From: Blasia pusilla
Taxonomy: Eukaryota; Marchantiophyta; Marchantiopsida; Blasiales
Assembly (NCBI GenBank): GCA_050084515.1
Contig: CM114272.1
Span: 10,230,001-10,294,000 of the forward strand
Direction of reading: 5' to 3'
Length of the DNA: 64,000 bases
Shown here: in pieces, positions 1 to 11,373 of the stretch
Numbering within the stretch: the first letter of the stretch is position 1
Layout: each line of letters opens with the position of its first letter
Translations under genes and position numbers: made by a program
Notes under the pieces: model-generated
The model's database searches: none
What the model saw: the letters and a program-made list of their open reading frames with translations, nothing else
What the model was told of the DNA's origin: nothing

Positions 1-113
1 GGGTGTCTCTCCCACTCTCCCCTGGTGCGTAGATCTCCTCCGGTCTTACCCCCAGCCACTGCCTCCATCGTCTTGGTAGGCATGGGGCTCACAAACGCAA
101 CCGCTGTGATCTC

Positions 114-1080
114 TCACGATCTCATACCACGCTGCTCAGCCACTCCCAAGCTGAGGATCCATGTCAAGAAGTTCAAGTCCATCGCCTGACCCATGACATG
201 GCGTCGTGATGCCTCTGACACTGACGGTATTTCCGTCACTCCTGTGGGAAATCCCATCGCTTGCTCTCTCTCGTCAACGTTGGGCTCCACCAACCGATGA
301 ACCTGGTCATCCAAACCAAGCTAGGACCGGCCTCCTTGTATGCATAGGAAGCGGGAAAACTCACAAACGTGGACAAGGATACCCGCGGCCTGCCTACCCT
401 GTTGACCACAGTCAACGGTGGTCGATCATCATGCATCATTGCTTGTGATCGACAACCTGGATCCAGAATGGAATCCACTAACAAATGGGAGGGGCGCTCC
501 ACTCTCGCATACGCCCTCCGTAACACCGCATGGGGCACCAAGTTGGTCCACCATAGATGCGGGCGATGGGCTCTAGAACTTACACACTATTGGGCCAATC
601 CAGGCACGCACGTGATGAGCACTCGTCACCACCCGTGACCTGAAGTCTCCTAAGATCGGCACATTCTCCAGAATGTAGGCTGGAGAACGAGATTGGTGCT
701 CCTGCAACTGCCGTAAGACCCTCAACATCTCCCAAAACAACCTGGACCGAGTGTCAGCCAACCCGCTGCCTTGTCTAGCACTCGATTGGCCCTGACATGG
801 CCAACCGGAAATGACCAAATCAATAGTCCCTATCCGCTCTAAGTCCTGCACCCCCAACAACGAAATATCCCTCGGTAGGGAACTCTGGTATCCCTGTACT
901 GCGGACGCAGACAATAAGTCTGGAAAACGTAGGCATAACTGCGCCACATGTCATAGTGAGATGCGCCTCGCAACATCATCACTCTCCACATACAGGTACT
1001 GTTGTACTCGCACTCATGCCTGCAAAATAGCAGCTAACCCGGTGCTAATCCACAAAAGAGATCTAACACTCAAATACCCT
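114..1080 (-). pseudogene. C5 DNA methyltransferase domain, copy A
   Basis: Motif I lies near 1,040-1,070 (VLDLF, then a one-base slip and an STGLAA-like tail). Motif IV with the catalytic cysteine reads LVISGWPCQGQS, and motif VI reads ILENVP; both are in the open frame 573-947. The frame at 236-541 continues the domain. The frame at 114-314 carries the C-terminal part with ERERAMGFP-like and RRHVMGQAMDL motifs (IX/X-like). The Pro-Cys pair of motif IV and the Glu-Asn-Val of motif VI are both kept. It lies downstream of the protease in the same orientation, as in copy B. Frameshifts make this a relic, but motif order and spacing are clear. Confidence 0.85.
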
Positions 1081-1599
1081 CCTCCGGGGTACACCACACA
1101 ATGGGTGTGGTATCCAAGGGTGTCATCGTAGCACTCCCTGCTACCTCAGGTTCCTCAGACCTGTCATGCTCCGGTGCAAACGCCTCGCTCCACCCGGTCT
1201 GCACGTGCTCATCCGCCAATCGTCGAAGCTCCTCAATCGAGCCCCACAACGGCACCTCTCCTCCACGGAATGATGCAGCTACCATAACACTCCTATGCAT
1301 AGAATTGTCAGGAATGGGAGTATCCTTTGCATGGACATGTCCCTCAATCAAATCACTAGGCCAAGTGATGGCACTACTAAATGCTGCTAAGGTCGCCATC
1401 TCTCTTGGCGGTTGCTAGATCACTGCACCTTTGAATCGAACGGGTAATAAGCTAAGGCGCCCATCACCTGACTACCATCCTGGTCTGTAGGACGCTGACT
1501 CCTCCCAATAATCCAAGGAAAACCCCATTGGGTATAACACTACTCCACCAACGAAGACGTCGTAGGACTCTACATCAGTCACTATCGCCTTGGCGCGCA

Positions 1600-2250
1600 C
1601 CACGGACTCATCTGTAGGATGTCCCAAGAGAATCCTCACCACGACCTCCTATCGTGTGATATAGTGTGTGGTACTCGCTCCATCCAAGGATGTCTGTATC
1701 CGGAATGGACAACGCTCCACATCGGCTCTCGTCAAGCCCAATCCTCTGAATGACGCTTTCCCCAACATTTGGGGTTGCGCTCCTAAATCCAACAAGACGC
1801 GATGCGGACTAAAAGCTCTACCTCCAGGACTCACCAACTGGAAGACCTCCCCTCGGTTATCCAGCAACACAACACCAGGAGAAGCCATGGCACACTCTAT
1901 CGCGGGTCTAGCAGGCATCTCCGCCATCCTAGCAGCCGCAGCCTACCATGAATCTAACGGGGACGGCCCTAACATCCGCTCCAAGGGCAGGTCCATCACC
2001 TCCTCTACAATCACCTCTGGACGTGATGCAGGAACTCCAACTCCATGCTCACATAGCGTAGCAGCCAGCCAAAAAGCCTCGGTGGGCGTACCCCCCAACA
2101 TCATAACATCAGAAGAAAAAAATAAAGGAGCGCGGTACACAATGGTGGCCGCCCCTAACAATATGCTTAACACATGCCCCTCCTGGGCATCAACAATAGG
2201 AGTCGTCGCACTCGCTTCTCCCATCGCCCTCTGTGCCTGCACACCAACAA
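1600..2250 (-). pseudogene. Retropepsin region of gypsy copy A
   Basis: At 1,649-1,927 the frame contains an aspartic-protease core that reads LLDLGAQ where copy B has LLDSGAQ, so the Ser of the DSGA active-site motif is Leu here. The upstream frame at 1,943-2,242 is collinear with copy B 51,000-51,298 and is the conserved segment between gag and protease. Copy A lacks the roughly 200-base insertion that interrupts the same place in copy B, so it shows the uninterrupted arrangement. Confidence 0.72.
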
Positions 2251-2710
2251 CATCACCAACTCTCTAGGAACTTTGATTAGGATCCATCGATGGGGACCTC
2301 ATCGCTTTGGACAACGTGAAAGACTGAGGAAGCCTAGTCTGTTTTCTGGCTTTCCCTCACTGTGGATCCAACTCTACGGTTGCTTCACGCGTCACAACTG
2401 CGGTGGCCTCCATCTAGGCAACCCCGCACATCCAACCAGGATCCTTCAGATCTTGGGCTGCTCCATATGATGTCGATGCCACGGATCCGGCATCGGGCAA
2501 CCTCAATGCCATAGCGGAAATCTGCTCATGTAGTTGCTGTATCTGAGCAGCCATCCCAGCCTCACGTCCGACGTCTCCCTCGACGCATCTAGGTGGTGGT
2601 ACTCTACCTCCTCCATGGGCAACTCCACCACCCTGCCGGGCAACTCCAGCTCCTCGTCCCCTAACGGCACCATCTGGTGCACGATCTCTACACCCACCCG
2701 GACCGGCTAC

Positions 2711-4038
2711 TCATTCTGGTGCCCTCTCTGGCCCTCGGTCCAGACGTAACTCAAGATGTAAACTGAAACACCAAGCGCGTGTATGACCATACCTCTGACA
2801 ATATTCACACTGATAACCTCTTGGTGCATCACCATCTCCTCCTCCATGGTGAGGCACACATCCATGACCCTGACGAGTGCAATCACGCTGATGATGGGCT
2901 CCACCACATGACCAACAAGCAATAGTAGGCGGCTGCTGCTCAGCCGTATATGAAGGCTCATGTCTCTGTGGCACGGCCTCCCGGTATCCTCCCTCAGCTT
3001 GTGGTGCCACAATCAACCTATCTCGGAGTCCACGTTGCTGCACAGGTGGTGCAGACAATCGTGACTGCTCTCGCCCAAAACCCATGGTGGCTACGCTCTC
3101 CTCCGCCATGTTGCGCTCAATGTTCTCGGCGGTCCTAAGAACATCTCTCAACATAGGGGAGGTGTTCATAAGAAGCACCCCTCCAGCACTCGTGTCTGCA
3201 AGGTCCGATCCAGCATCGCGTATCATGATTGGATAGCGTGAGCCTCTGTCACCCCCTGAGTAACGTTGATCAACCGGCGCAAGCGAGTGTAAGCCTCATG
3301 CAAACTCTCACCTAGGCACCTCTAGAAGTCGTGGATGCTCCGCAACTTCTCCTTCCGTACCCCCTGGTAGCTCGCTCTCAACTCAACAAAGAACTCAACC
3401 ACAAGGTTGAACCTGGGACGAACCCGACTAGACGGTGCAACTGCACCCGTGCGAGTGACCCCTCCTAAACCATCAAAACTGGAAGAGGAAGTAGCCTCTC
3501 CAGAATCTTCCTCCTCATCTGGGAATGGCTCCGTCCATGACACATAGTGTGGGTCATAGTAGAGCCTCCACGCCTCGATCTCACGTGCATATCTGTGAGA
3601 GAACTCATGGTAATCGTCCATGGGCGCCCCCTCTAAATGTTGGAACATATCATTCCATGTTGTAAGCAGGTTGAACTCTCTAGAGTTCCTGGCCCGCTGG
3701 GAGTCGCACCAACTCCTAAACTCTGCTATGAAATCGTGCAACTCAATCGTGCCTACTGCACCTGAAAACCTACGCGGTCCTCTACCTCGGTCGTCCATCT
3801 CGTACGCCCAACTGGTAGGACCACTCACAATGTGTGGCAATGTGCTCACAAACTCCTCTACACCCTCCCCCTTGTCTAACGATGACACAGAAGGAGGTCG
3901 AGGTGGTCCCTCATGTGGAGACCCTCGGAACCTCGCGCCACTCCGCATAAAACCTCTAGAGCTACTCTCGGGTTCATCACCTCGCCTCTCAAAGTCCCAA
4001 ACGGACTTCGTGATGACCCTCGTGCCCCTCTCACCCAA
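2711..4038 (-). pseudogene. Gag of gypsy copy A, frameshifted
   Basis: The 3,322-4,038 part encodes an acidic, Ser/Arg-rich gag N-terminus followed by a capsid-like helical region. It has no ATG at its open-frame start; the first codon is TTG. The 2,711-3,226 part carries two zinc knuckles. The first is C-x2-C-x3-H-x4-C, one residue shorter than the usual CCHC box; the second (CEYCQRYGHTRAWC) is canonical. Copy B has the same two boxes, but its second has lost the second Cys and the His. A frameshift or stop separates the two halves of the gag. Homology to copy B leaves little doubt that this is one gag. Confidence 0.82.
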
Positions 4039-4419
4039 TCACTCTGAACCTCGCGAATAATCCCTCAATCACTCATCCCAAACATGGGTCACTCGATCAA
4101 CACTCTCCCTCCCCGAGGCGTGTAACGTGCGGCAACACGCGGCGTGGTGAGGCAAATCGACCAGGCTATCATCTCATCGACAACCTATCCTCAACTCCAG
4201 ACATCCCACACAAGTCTATGTCCCCTAAACCACATGCATAAATCATGCTCTCAGCATCCACACACCCAATATCCCCAAATGAACTACCAAAATCCCAGAA
4301 TCCCTCACACGTGCAGGGTAAAGGACCAGAATGGGTAGCCTAAACACATGTCGATGTCGCTCCTCAGCAATTGCAAATCTCGACCCCAACTCGGTCGTGG
4401 AGACAACTCCTCCGATCAG

Positions 4420-5555
4420 CAAGTCATACTCCTCCCGTACTGACGCTGATTAAAACTCCTTGATGGACACTGCGGTTTCAGCGGAACGGTGCGACGTTGC
4501 AGGCGGCACGGAACGACTACGAACGGCACGGCCCTCGATGGTAGGATGCGGCACTCAGAGGCATACCCTCCTCAATCAACAATAAACCCACACTCAACTC
4601 CACAATGATGGTGCGGCTCTGCGATCGAGACGGTGCGGTGCGGCCACAAGGGGCACGGCGTAGCAATCGGCCGCGCGTTCCGGCTACGGGCGTCACGGCA
4701 CGGTACTCGATCGTCGTCCAGCGGCTACCAATCATAACATAGCAGCATGAAATCAAAACTCAAACACCATAACCGGAGGTCATGTGCCATCACTCTTTGA
4801 TGACGAAACTCCGATGTTAGTGGCGGCCAAAACAAAGTACGTGGTGGCGACGCAAGTTAGAGAATCAACGAACGTCGTGGAAGACCCTCCTCTCCGTAAT
4901 GGCGGAAATGGCAACCAAAGGGTAGACAACGGCCGGTGGACCATTGACGGTGATGGCCGATCGGTGATGGTGACGGTGACTATGACGGCGACGGCCGCCG
5001 CCGGCGTGGCGGCTGGTTTAAGGTTTGAACAATTAAACCCTAAAAATCGCCTAGCAATGGCAGTTTTGTAAGATTGACCATAACCTTTTGCTCGCAATTC
5101 CAAATTGTGCATTGTTTGTTGCACAACGTGTACAACTTCACGGTCTACAACAAAGTCAAAAAATATTTAGAATTAGACATTCCAGTAAAAACAGACGGGG
5201 ACTGTCGTAAAGCCCAATGTCTCTTTCTCCTACACAAAATTTGGCAGTGCTTCCGTGCTGATTTCTCCCAACGAAAATGTAAAACCTGTAAAAATAAAAA
5301 TCAGAAAGCTTCATGGTGCTCCCGAGAGCACCGGCATGGGGCAATCCGCCCCCATACTCAATCCCTATCAAAAACTGGGCAGCGCTTCCTCGTGCCACTT
5401 TTTCACACGAAAAATCGGAAAATGCAAAGAACAATCAAAGCAGCCCTTGCTCCAATGAGCACTCCCATGAGCTGCTGAACGGGGAACACGGTCCCCAACC
5501 TGCAAAAATAGCGAGTGACTAGCGAGCTCCCCCATGAAGCTCTCTCACTCTCTCA
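4420..5555 (-). other. Leader of copy A, unlike copy B
   Basis: This is about 1.1 kb between the 5' LTR and the shared leader upstream of gag. Copy B has no counterpart, because its similarity to A stops at about 48,811. The part at 4,480-5,060 is GC-rich with many CGGCAC and GACGG words; the rest is mixed. No domain was recognised in either strand, and the open frames here (for example 4,784-5,071) lack any family signature. It may be a genuine retrotransposon leader, a captured host fragment, or a later insertion. Confidence 0.45.
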
Positions 5556-6082
5556 TTCTCTCTTTGTACAGTAAGATCCAATCTCTCTCTACACCATCTC
5601 ACACCATAGCTCTCAAAGGTGTGCACTCTCTCTCTCATGTCAAACCAAACCCACTCTCCTAATGAGAGGCTTGGGTTACACTCACAAGGCAAGGGACCAT
5701 AGCTCCGCCGCCTCATGCCAAGAGTTTCAACAAAGAGAGAATGAGCTCTCAAGCTCTCTCTCCTTGAGGTATACCCCTCCCCTCTCCCAAGCTCTCTCCA
5801 TGGTAACTTATTCTCCCAAGTCACCTCCTTGGCTCTTGACCTGATGTAGGAGGTCAAGGGCCACTTAACAAAAATAGAAAGTCGATCATATACTCAAAAT
5901 GGTACTTTCCTAAAATAGTAAGTTCCTCAATATGGCTCCAAATGACCCGAAAGGAAGGGGAAACCGGCTCTCTTAGGTTTCCCGAGGCCTCAGTAGGTCA
6001 TCCTCAATCTACTGAGCGTGTCCTCCACTACTCACAAAGGCGCTCTACTAGATCTCACCGATCTATCTTGAAAGACGTGACA
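5556..6082 (-). repeat. 5' LTR of gypsy copy A
   Basis: The reverse complement matches the LTRs at 11,374-11,980 and 57,036-57,677 nearly base for base over about 520 bases, including the CT/GA-rich stretch and the block around 'CATTTGGAGCCATATTGAGG'. It starts with TGTCA like the other two. Its 3' part differs: after 'GATCTTACT' it runs into GA-rich sequence, whereas copies B and C continue with a 126-base module ending in GACA. The 3' end of this LTR has therefore been lost or replaced. Confidence 0.8.
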
Positions 6083-6109
6083 ACATTAGTAATGCATTGC
6101 AAGTTCATA

Positions 6110-6425
6110 TTATTGAAGATTTAGTCATAATCAAGCTCATGAGACACGTGAACAACTATATTTGGTACTCACATGAAGTAGGGAATCTCAATCTTGGTTA
6201 GTCAGCTAAGCGCGATTATCTTAACAATTTTAGATAATCAGTTCAGACTATGGTTAAGTTTAGGGTTAGGATTGCTTGTACATACCCTATATAATTGAGA
6301 AGGGGACCAGCCTCCACTCATTCTCTCATTGCAAATTTCATTCTCCATGGTGGTGTGTGAGTGTAAGAGCAGTTTCCTACCAGTTATGTTTCTTTAGCAG
6401 TTTTCCATATCGTATCACTTGAAAT
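6110..6425 (+). repeat. Copia-type LTR (5' copy)
   Basis: It shares with 13,935-14,272 the run 'TTTGGTACTCAC', the 'AATCTTGGTTAGT' block, a TTTAGGGTTAGG-like segment, a TATA-like CCTATATAA about 120 bases on, and the 'TTCTCCATGGTGGT' block. It lies about 480 bases upstream of the copia gag start, as expected for a 5' LTR plus leader. The exact ends are uncertain because terminal TG/CA bases are not obvious. Confidence 0.62.
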
Positions 6426-6907
6426 TCTTGGTGTTTGAGGAGACAAGAGAGGCAAGAGAAGGCACAATTTAATTTTGGGAGAAGGAAATTTTATTCAGAG
6501 CTCAGTGGGTGCAGATTTGAGATGGACCTTTGACGGTGATAAAACTTTGGAGGCAATTTTTAAGGCTTTTCCCGTCGACTTTGCCTTCTTGGTCCACAGC
6601 GGATATAACGACATCAAAGCCTAGTTAAAGCTATCTGGTAGAGCTCATCAAGATCTTTCCAATGCATCCAAAATCGCTTGATTTTGATATTCTGAGCTCC
6701 TGCAGTAGCAATTTTAGTGTAGGAAAGTGCAATTAGTGAAGAAAAGTTTTGCAGTTTGCTCTTTGTAGGCCAATTTTGACTAGTTCTTTCATATAGTTGA
6801 TCAATTTGGGCAAATTTCAAGTCAATTTGTGTGTAGGAGTGGTCTATGCTTCAATAAGAGCAATAGAGAGCATAAAATTACATTTTTTGTGACTGAAATT
6901 GTTCGTC

Positions 6908-7648
6908 ATGGAGTCTTCCTCAACAGCAATCACAGGCGAGAAGCTAGATAAGCAAAATTACAATGTCTGGAAGTTTCTCATGAAACAATTTCTCATGGGT
7001 CAAGAACTATGGGAGCTTGTCACATGTGATGAGGCCAAGCCAGAAGGTGACTCAACAGACTTGAATGTTCGCACATGGAACAAACGCACAAGGCAAATAA
7101 TCCACTATATTTCAATAACAATCAGTTCGTCAATGATAGGTCACATTCAAGATGTTGATATTCCGAAGAAGGTATGCAATGCATTGGAAAAGCTATTCCA
7201 GACATCTACAAAGGCCATAAAGCTTCAATTGAAACATCAATTGAACAAAGTGAGGAAAGGATCTTACAGCATCAATGATTATATTTTGAGTATGAGACAT
7301 ATTGTTGATCAGTTGAATAGCATTGGAGTGACAGTAGAAGATGATGATCTGATTTTGTTCACTCTTCAAGGCCTTCCAAAGGATTACAAGTCCTTTGAGA
7401 CCTCTATCTTTGTGAGAGAGAAGTATCCAACCTTTCAAGAGTTAGTCTCTCTGTTAATTAGTGAAGAGATGCACCTAGTAGGCAGCGATAGCTCGTCTAG
7501 TCTGCAAGAGAGTGCGTTATTTGCAGGTTATGGATCAAACAGAGGCAGGGATAGTGGTACAAGCTTTCGTGATCGTGATGGATATCAAGCATATGGAGGA
7601 AGATGCACTCAATATAACGTCACTCAATCAACTACGAACCAGTACTAG
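6908..7648 (+). pseudogene. Copia gag (UBN2-type)
   Basis: The first ATG at 6,908 opens a frame of about 246 residues typical of Ty1/copia gag. It begins with 'KLDKQNYNVWKFLMKQF', has the middle 'YSINDYILSMRHIVDQL' and then LQGLPKDY. A stop at 7,646-7,648 precedes the zinc knuckle (CNYCGIKGHYAKFC, around 7,711-7,765), which lies in another frame. Gag is therefore separated from its nucleocapsid box by a frameshift. Confidence 0.85.
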
Positions 7649-7659
7649 ACACTTTCACA

Positions 7660-9002
7660 AGGTGGTGATGGTGGAAACCCTTGGGGTCGAGGTCAGCAGG
7701 AGAGGGTCCATAGATCTTGCAATTATTGTGGGATAAAGGGTCACTATGCAAAGTTTTGCTTCAAGAAGAAGGCAGACATGAGAACATGAGCCTTACAACA
7801 ACAAAACTATGTGGAGCAATAACATCAAGAGTAGTACCAAGAATAACAACATTCACAAACAGAGCATCTCTTGGTCATGACTCATCATATGGGAGCAATG
7901 GTCAAGAAAGACTCGATACTAGATTGGTACATTGACTCTGGTGCATCAAATCACATGACCTCACAAGCTAAATCCTTCAGTAGTTTGGAGCTGGTGAAAG
8001 ATCCTGCAATTCTGCTCACAAGAGATGACACTCAACATTATATCACGCATACCGATAAATTTCCAATAGCATCAGATGGTCTTTGTGCTCTTGGAAATGT
8101 TCTCTATGTTCCTATCATTGCAAGAAATCTGATCACTATAGGACAGATAGTAGAATAGGTTTATCAAGTAAAGTTTAACGCAGATAGTTATTTCCTTGAA
8201 ACAATGGATGATCATACTCCGATAGCCAAAGGAACAGGATCTAGCAGAATGTTCAAATTAGATGTTTCTATGCCAGAGATTCAAACACCAATGTATGGTC
8301 AAACCGGCCAACAAGTCACTGATCTAAATGTGTGGCATAAAAGAATTGGACATATGAATCTTCAAAGATTACAGAGTCTTTCATCATCTAATATAGTAAT
8401 AGGACTCCCTAAATTAGCGAGTCTTGCTACGTTAGAGATATGTCCTACTTGCCAATTTTGAAAACAAGCTAGATTTCCTTTTCCAAAGCAAGGTAGAAGA
8501 GCATCTTGGATATTGGAGTTGATCCGCAATGATGTGTGGACAACATCACAACATAGCTTTAGTGGTTTTCAGTACTTTGTTTCATTTATTGATGACTTCT
8601 CTAGGTATATATGGGTATACTTTCTGAAATCCAAGTAAGAGGTATTCTCAGTGTTCCAAACATTCAGAGTTCTAGTAGAGAAGCAGGCGGGAGGCCACAT
8701 TCTGAAATTGTGTTGTGATGGAGGAGGAGAGTACCTTTCAACAGATTTTAATGACTATTTATGTCAGAATGGCATCCATCGTCATGTGACTTGTCGTTAC
8801 ACTCCACAAAAAAATGGAGTGGCTAAGAGGAAGAATCGACATATTGCTTAAGCGGCACGAGCTATGTTGAATGAGAAGAATATGCCTAAGGTATATTGGG
8901 CAGAGGCTGAAGCATGTGCAGTCTTCTTAATCAACCGAAATCCAAGAGTAAGAATTCATGATAAAACCTCATTCAAAGTCTTCATGGGAAGTAAACCTCA
9001 AA
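7660..9002 (+). pseudogene. Copia zinc knuckle, protease and integrase, decayed
   Basis: Order: a CCHC knuckle near 7,740; a protease with WYIDSGASNHMT (about 7,925-7,965); a GAG-pre-integrase segment with WHKRIGHMN and CPTC (zinc-binding HHCC); then the integrase core. In the core the first Asp (NDVW) and second Asp (CDGGGEYL) are kept. The catalytic Glu of the usual NGVAERKN box is Lys here (NGVAKRKN, near 8,820). Stops at 8,156-8,158, 8,459-8,461 and 8,849-8,851 add to the decay. The copia frame ends abruptly near 9,002 with FKVFMGSKPQ, just before reverse transcriptase would begin. Confidence 0.85.
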
Positions 9003-9019
9003 ATGCTCAAGGACATATT

Positions 9020-9436
9020 GACGTCCGCGCCCATATTGAGGAGACCGATCAGGGGCGTCCTTTCCAGTTGCATGCCGATTGGAGCATGTTGGGGCTTGAA
9101 GCCGTGCTCACCTAGCATGACGATGATGGAAGAGAGTTTGTTGTGGCTTACGCTAGTCACTCGAACAACGTTGTAGAGACAAAGTATAGCTCGTATGAGG
9201 ATGAGTGCTTGGCTGCAGTGTGGGTTGTCGTACATTTCAGATGTTATCTATTCGGAAATCCCTTTACCATCATTATTGATCATCAGCCACTTAAGTGGTT
9301 GATGGAGTCTGACGACCTTACAGGGAAGCTTGCGAGGTGGGCTCTTTTATTGCAGGAGTATGACTTCCAAGTGGTGCATAGACCTAGCACGCTTAACCAG
9401 GATGTAGATGGTTTGAGCCGTAACCCATGCTCGAGT
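9020..9436 (+). pseudogene. Gypsy RNase H, copy C
   Basis: The segment reads FQLHADWSMLG, then (next frame) FVVAYASHSNN, YSSYEDECLAAV, TIIIDHQPLKWL and ARWALLLQEYDFQVVH. This is the order of the Ty3/gypsy RNase H. The first catalytic Asp is present (ADWS), whereas copy B has Asn at that place. The domain ends with the usual DVDGLSRNP. Confidence 0.85.
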
Positions 9437-9514
9437 TAGCAAGATGCGACTAGAGCTCGTTGGCATGGTGAGAGTGATGAGGAGTTGGTGCCAGGATGAA
9501 ATGCGTCAGCCTAT

Positions 9515-10710
9515 TTGGGCTTGTTGGCTATGGAAAGTCATATTTTTGAGACTCCGATGGCGAGGTCTGATAGAGAGTCCTTAGATCCAAAGGCTTGTGA
9601 GGAGACGAAAGGTCGCCGAGACATTCACGACGATGGAGAAGTCTTGGAGTACATGCGTAGTGTCAGCGTTGCGAGCACAATGGGTGCTAGAGAGCGGGAT
9701 CGGATCCTACAGAAAGCGAGACGGTTCCGGTGGGAAGGCACACATGTGTTGCGAGTGTGGGAGGATGGTATAGTGCATGGAGTGCCTCATCCTTTGGAGA
9801 GATCACGTTTGGTGTGTCATCTCCACGAGAAGTTGTGTCATTTTGGAGTGAAGCGGACGTACAGCTTGCTCCAGATTCACTATTGGTGGCGAGGCATGCA
9901 GACTGACGTTCAACAGTTTGTTGCCAGATGCATGGTGTGTGATCGAGTTCGAGCATCGTTCAATGCGCCGACTCCATAGTTGCATCCACTTTCGATCATG
10001 GATTTAGGTTATAGATGGATTTTGGATTTTGCATGACCTTTGCCTTTGACGAAGCGCCATAGTCGTTATGTGTTGGTGATGGTCGAGCACTTCTCGAAGT
10101 GAATAGAGTTGGTTGCATTGCCTCACAAAGCGAGTGAGGGGGTAGGGTATGCCTTCCTAGATCGAGTGTTGAGTCATTACGGTGCACCAGATGAGGTGTT
10201 GACAGACCAGGATACAGAGTTTCGTGGGGAGTTTCAAGCCTTGTGTGATCAGGCACTGATCCACCACCACACTACTTCGCGAGATCATCCTAAGGCGGAT
10301 GGACTAGCAGAGCCGGTTGTGCAGACGGTGAAGAGAGGACTACAAAATTATGGCTTGCAGAGAGATCATCTAGGAGATTGGGACCTTCAGTTTCCGTGGT
10401 TGGCGATGGGCTACAGATTCAGCAGGCAAGCATCCTTAGCGTCTTTCTCACCGTACTTGTTGCTTTATGGCCGAGAGCCAGATTTACCTACGCCCATTCG
10501 TTGAGATTTTGGTGAGGTGTTGAACCTTGATAACCTTGATGTATGGATGCGAGCATGTTCTCATAGGGCTAAGTTGTTTCGGAGAGTGATGTCCATGGCG
10601 TTTGAGAACTTGGCGATCGGGCAACATAGGATACGCTGAGGTATGCGACTATTCGGGGAGGTGGTTATTGACCTACTATCCAGAGGTTTCATCAGGGAGA
10701 CTATGTCTAC
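9515..10710 (+). pseudogene. Gypsy integrase, copy C
   Basis: The zinc-binding part has HLHEKLCHFG...CMVC (about 9,815-9,945). The catalytic core keeps Asp in ILDF, Asp in LTDQDTEF (about 10,200) and Glu in DGLAEPVV (about 10,305), so the DDE residues are visible although stops interrupt the frame (for example at 9,978 and in the FSGP box near 10,034). It is followed in series by the PHD finger. Confidence 0.85.
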
Positions 10711-11136
10711 TTGCAGGAGACGATATCCACCACGTTGGATGTGACTGTAGGGCGCACCATCTTGAGAGTGCATGAGGTTTTTCCATTTGATGTTCTCTTA
10801 TTGGAGGGACGTGATGGTATGGTTTGGAAGGACTATCTACGTAACTATGGGCCATGTCATCTTTCGAACATTAACGGTACAATTGATCCGAGATTAGCAA
10901 TAGTTCCTGCAGGCTTGCGGTGTATGTTGTGTGGTTCCGCCCGTGGTGCAGCCACTATGCTAGTCTGTGATGGATGTTCGATAGGATGGCATATGGCATG
11001 TTTGACGCCACCTCTCACTAGGGTTTCTCAGGGACGATGGATGTGTCATAGATGTACAACGAGTAGGTACTTCTATATTCTGACTTGTGTCTGTGGCATG
11101 CATGACAATAAGGCGACTAACGATGGGGCCACATGA
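10711..11136 (+). pseudogene. Integrase C-terminus with PHD finger, copy C
   Basis: This open frame runs from the integrase tail (RVHEVFPFDVLLLEGRDG) into a C4HC3 PHD finger: CMLC, then VCDGC, GWHMAC and WMCHRC (about 10,920-11,065). All eight zinc ligands are present, with a Trp two residues before the last Cys pair as in true PHD fingers. The tail after the finger differs from copy B, where the frame stops directly behind it. A PHD finger typically binds histone H3 tails; the ligand here is unknown. Confidence 0.88.
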
Positions 11137-11373
11137 GCACCCAACCTTCTTGCTCTTAGCGTCCAAGAGGTGTATGTCATCGTCGGTAGGGATAGATGGC
11201 TATCTGGAGTTAGAGGGACCAAACCACCAGCTAGGGGGGCGATTGGAGATATTTTGGTACTTCTTGTCTCGTTGTTTGGATGCCATGAGTTAGCATGGGA
11301 TTGTGAGTATTTGTGTGTGTGTGCTCGGTGACAGCGACGTATGTTGTGTGGCGATGTGTATGGGCACGACAGT

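Larger units (their letters stand above)
1..6082 (-). mobile_element. Gypsy-DNMT LTR retrotransposon, copy A (5' part)
   Basis: Read on the minus strand, the order is 5' LTR (6,082 down to about 5,556), a leader of about 1.1 kb, gag, protease, a linker and a C5 DNA methyltransferase; the window start cuts it before reverse transcriptase. From about 4,420 down to 1 it aligns block by block with copy B on the plus strand (48,811-53,500), so it is a second, inverted member of one family. Several frameshifts and stops show it is dead. The 5' boundary is sharp: the LTR begins TGTCACG next to unrelated sequence, only about 28 bases from the copia-type LTR of the composite element. Domain identity is confident. 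The boundary at 6,082 is inferred from alignment with the LTRs of copies B and C. Confidence 0.88.

Noticed and set aside
4784-5124. Open frames on both strands in the leader of copy A
   Set aside because: Open because of GC-rich ACGG/CGGC words; no family signature in either strand.
6260-6280. Telomere-like TTTAGGGTTAGG words here and near 14,095
   Set aside because: Only one or two units within an LTR, not an interstitial telomere array.
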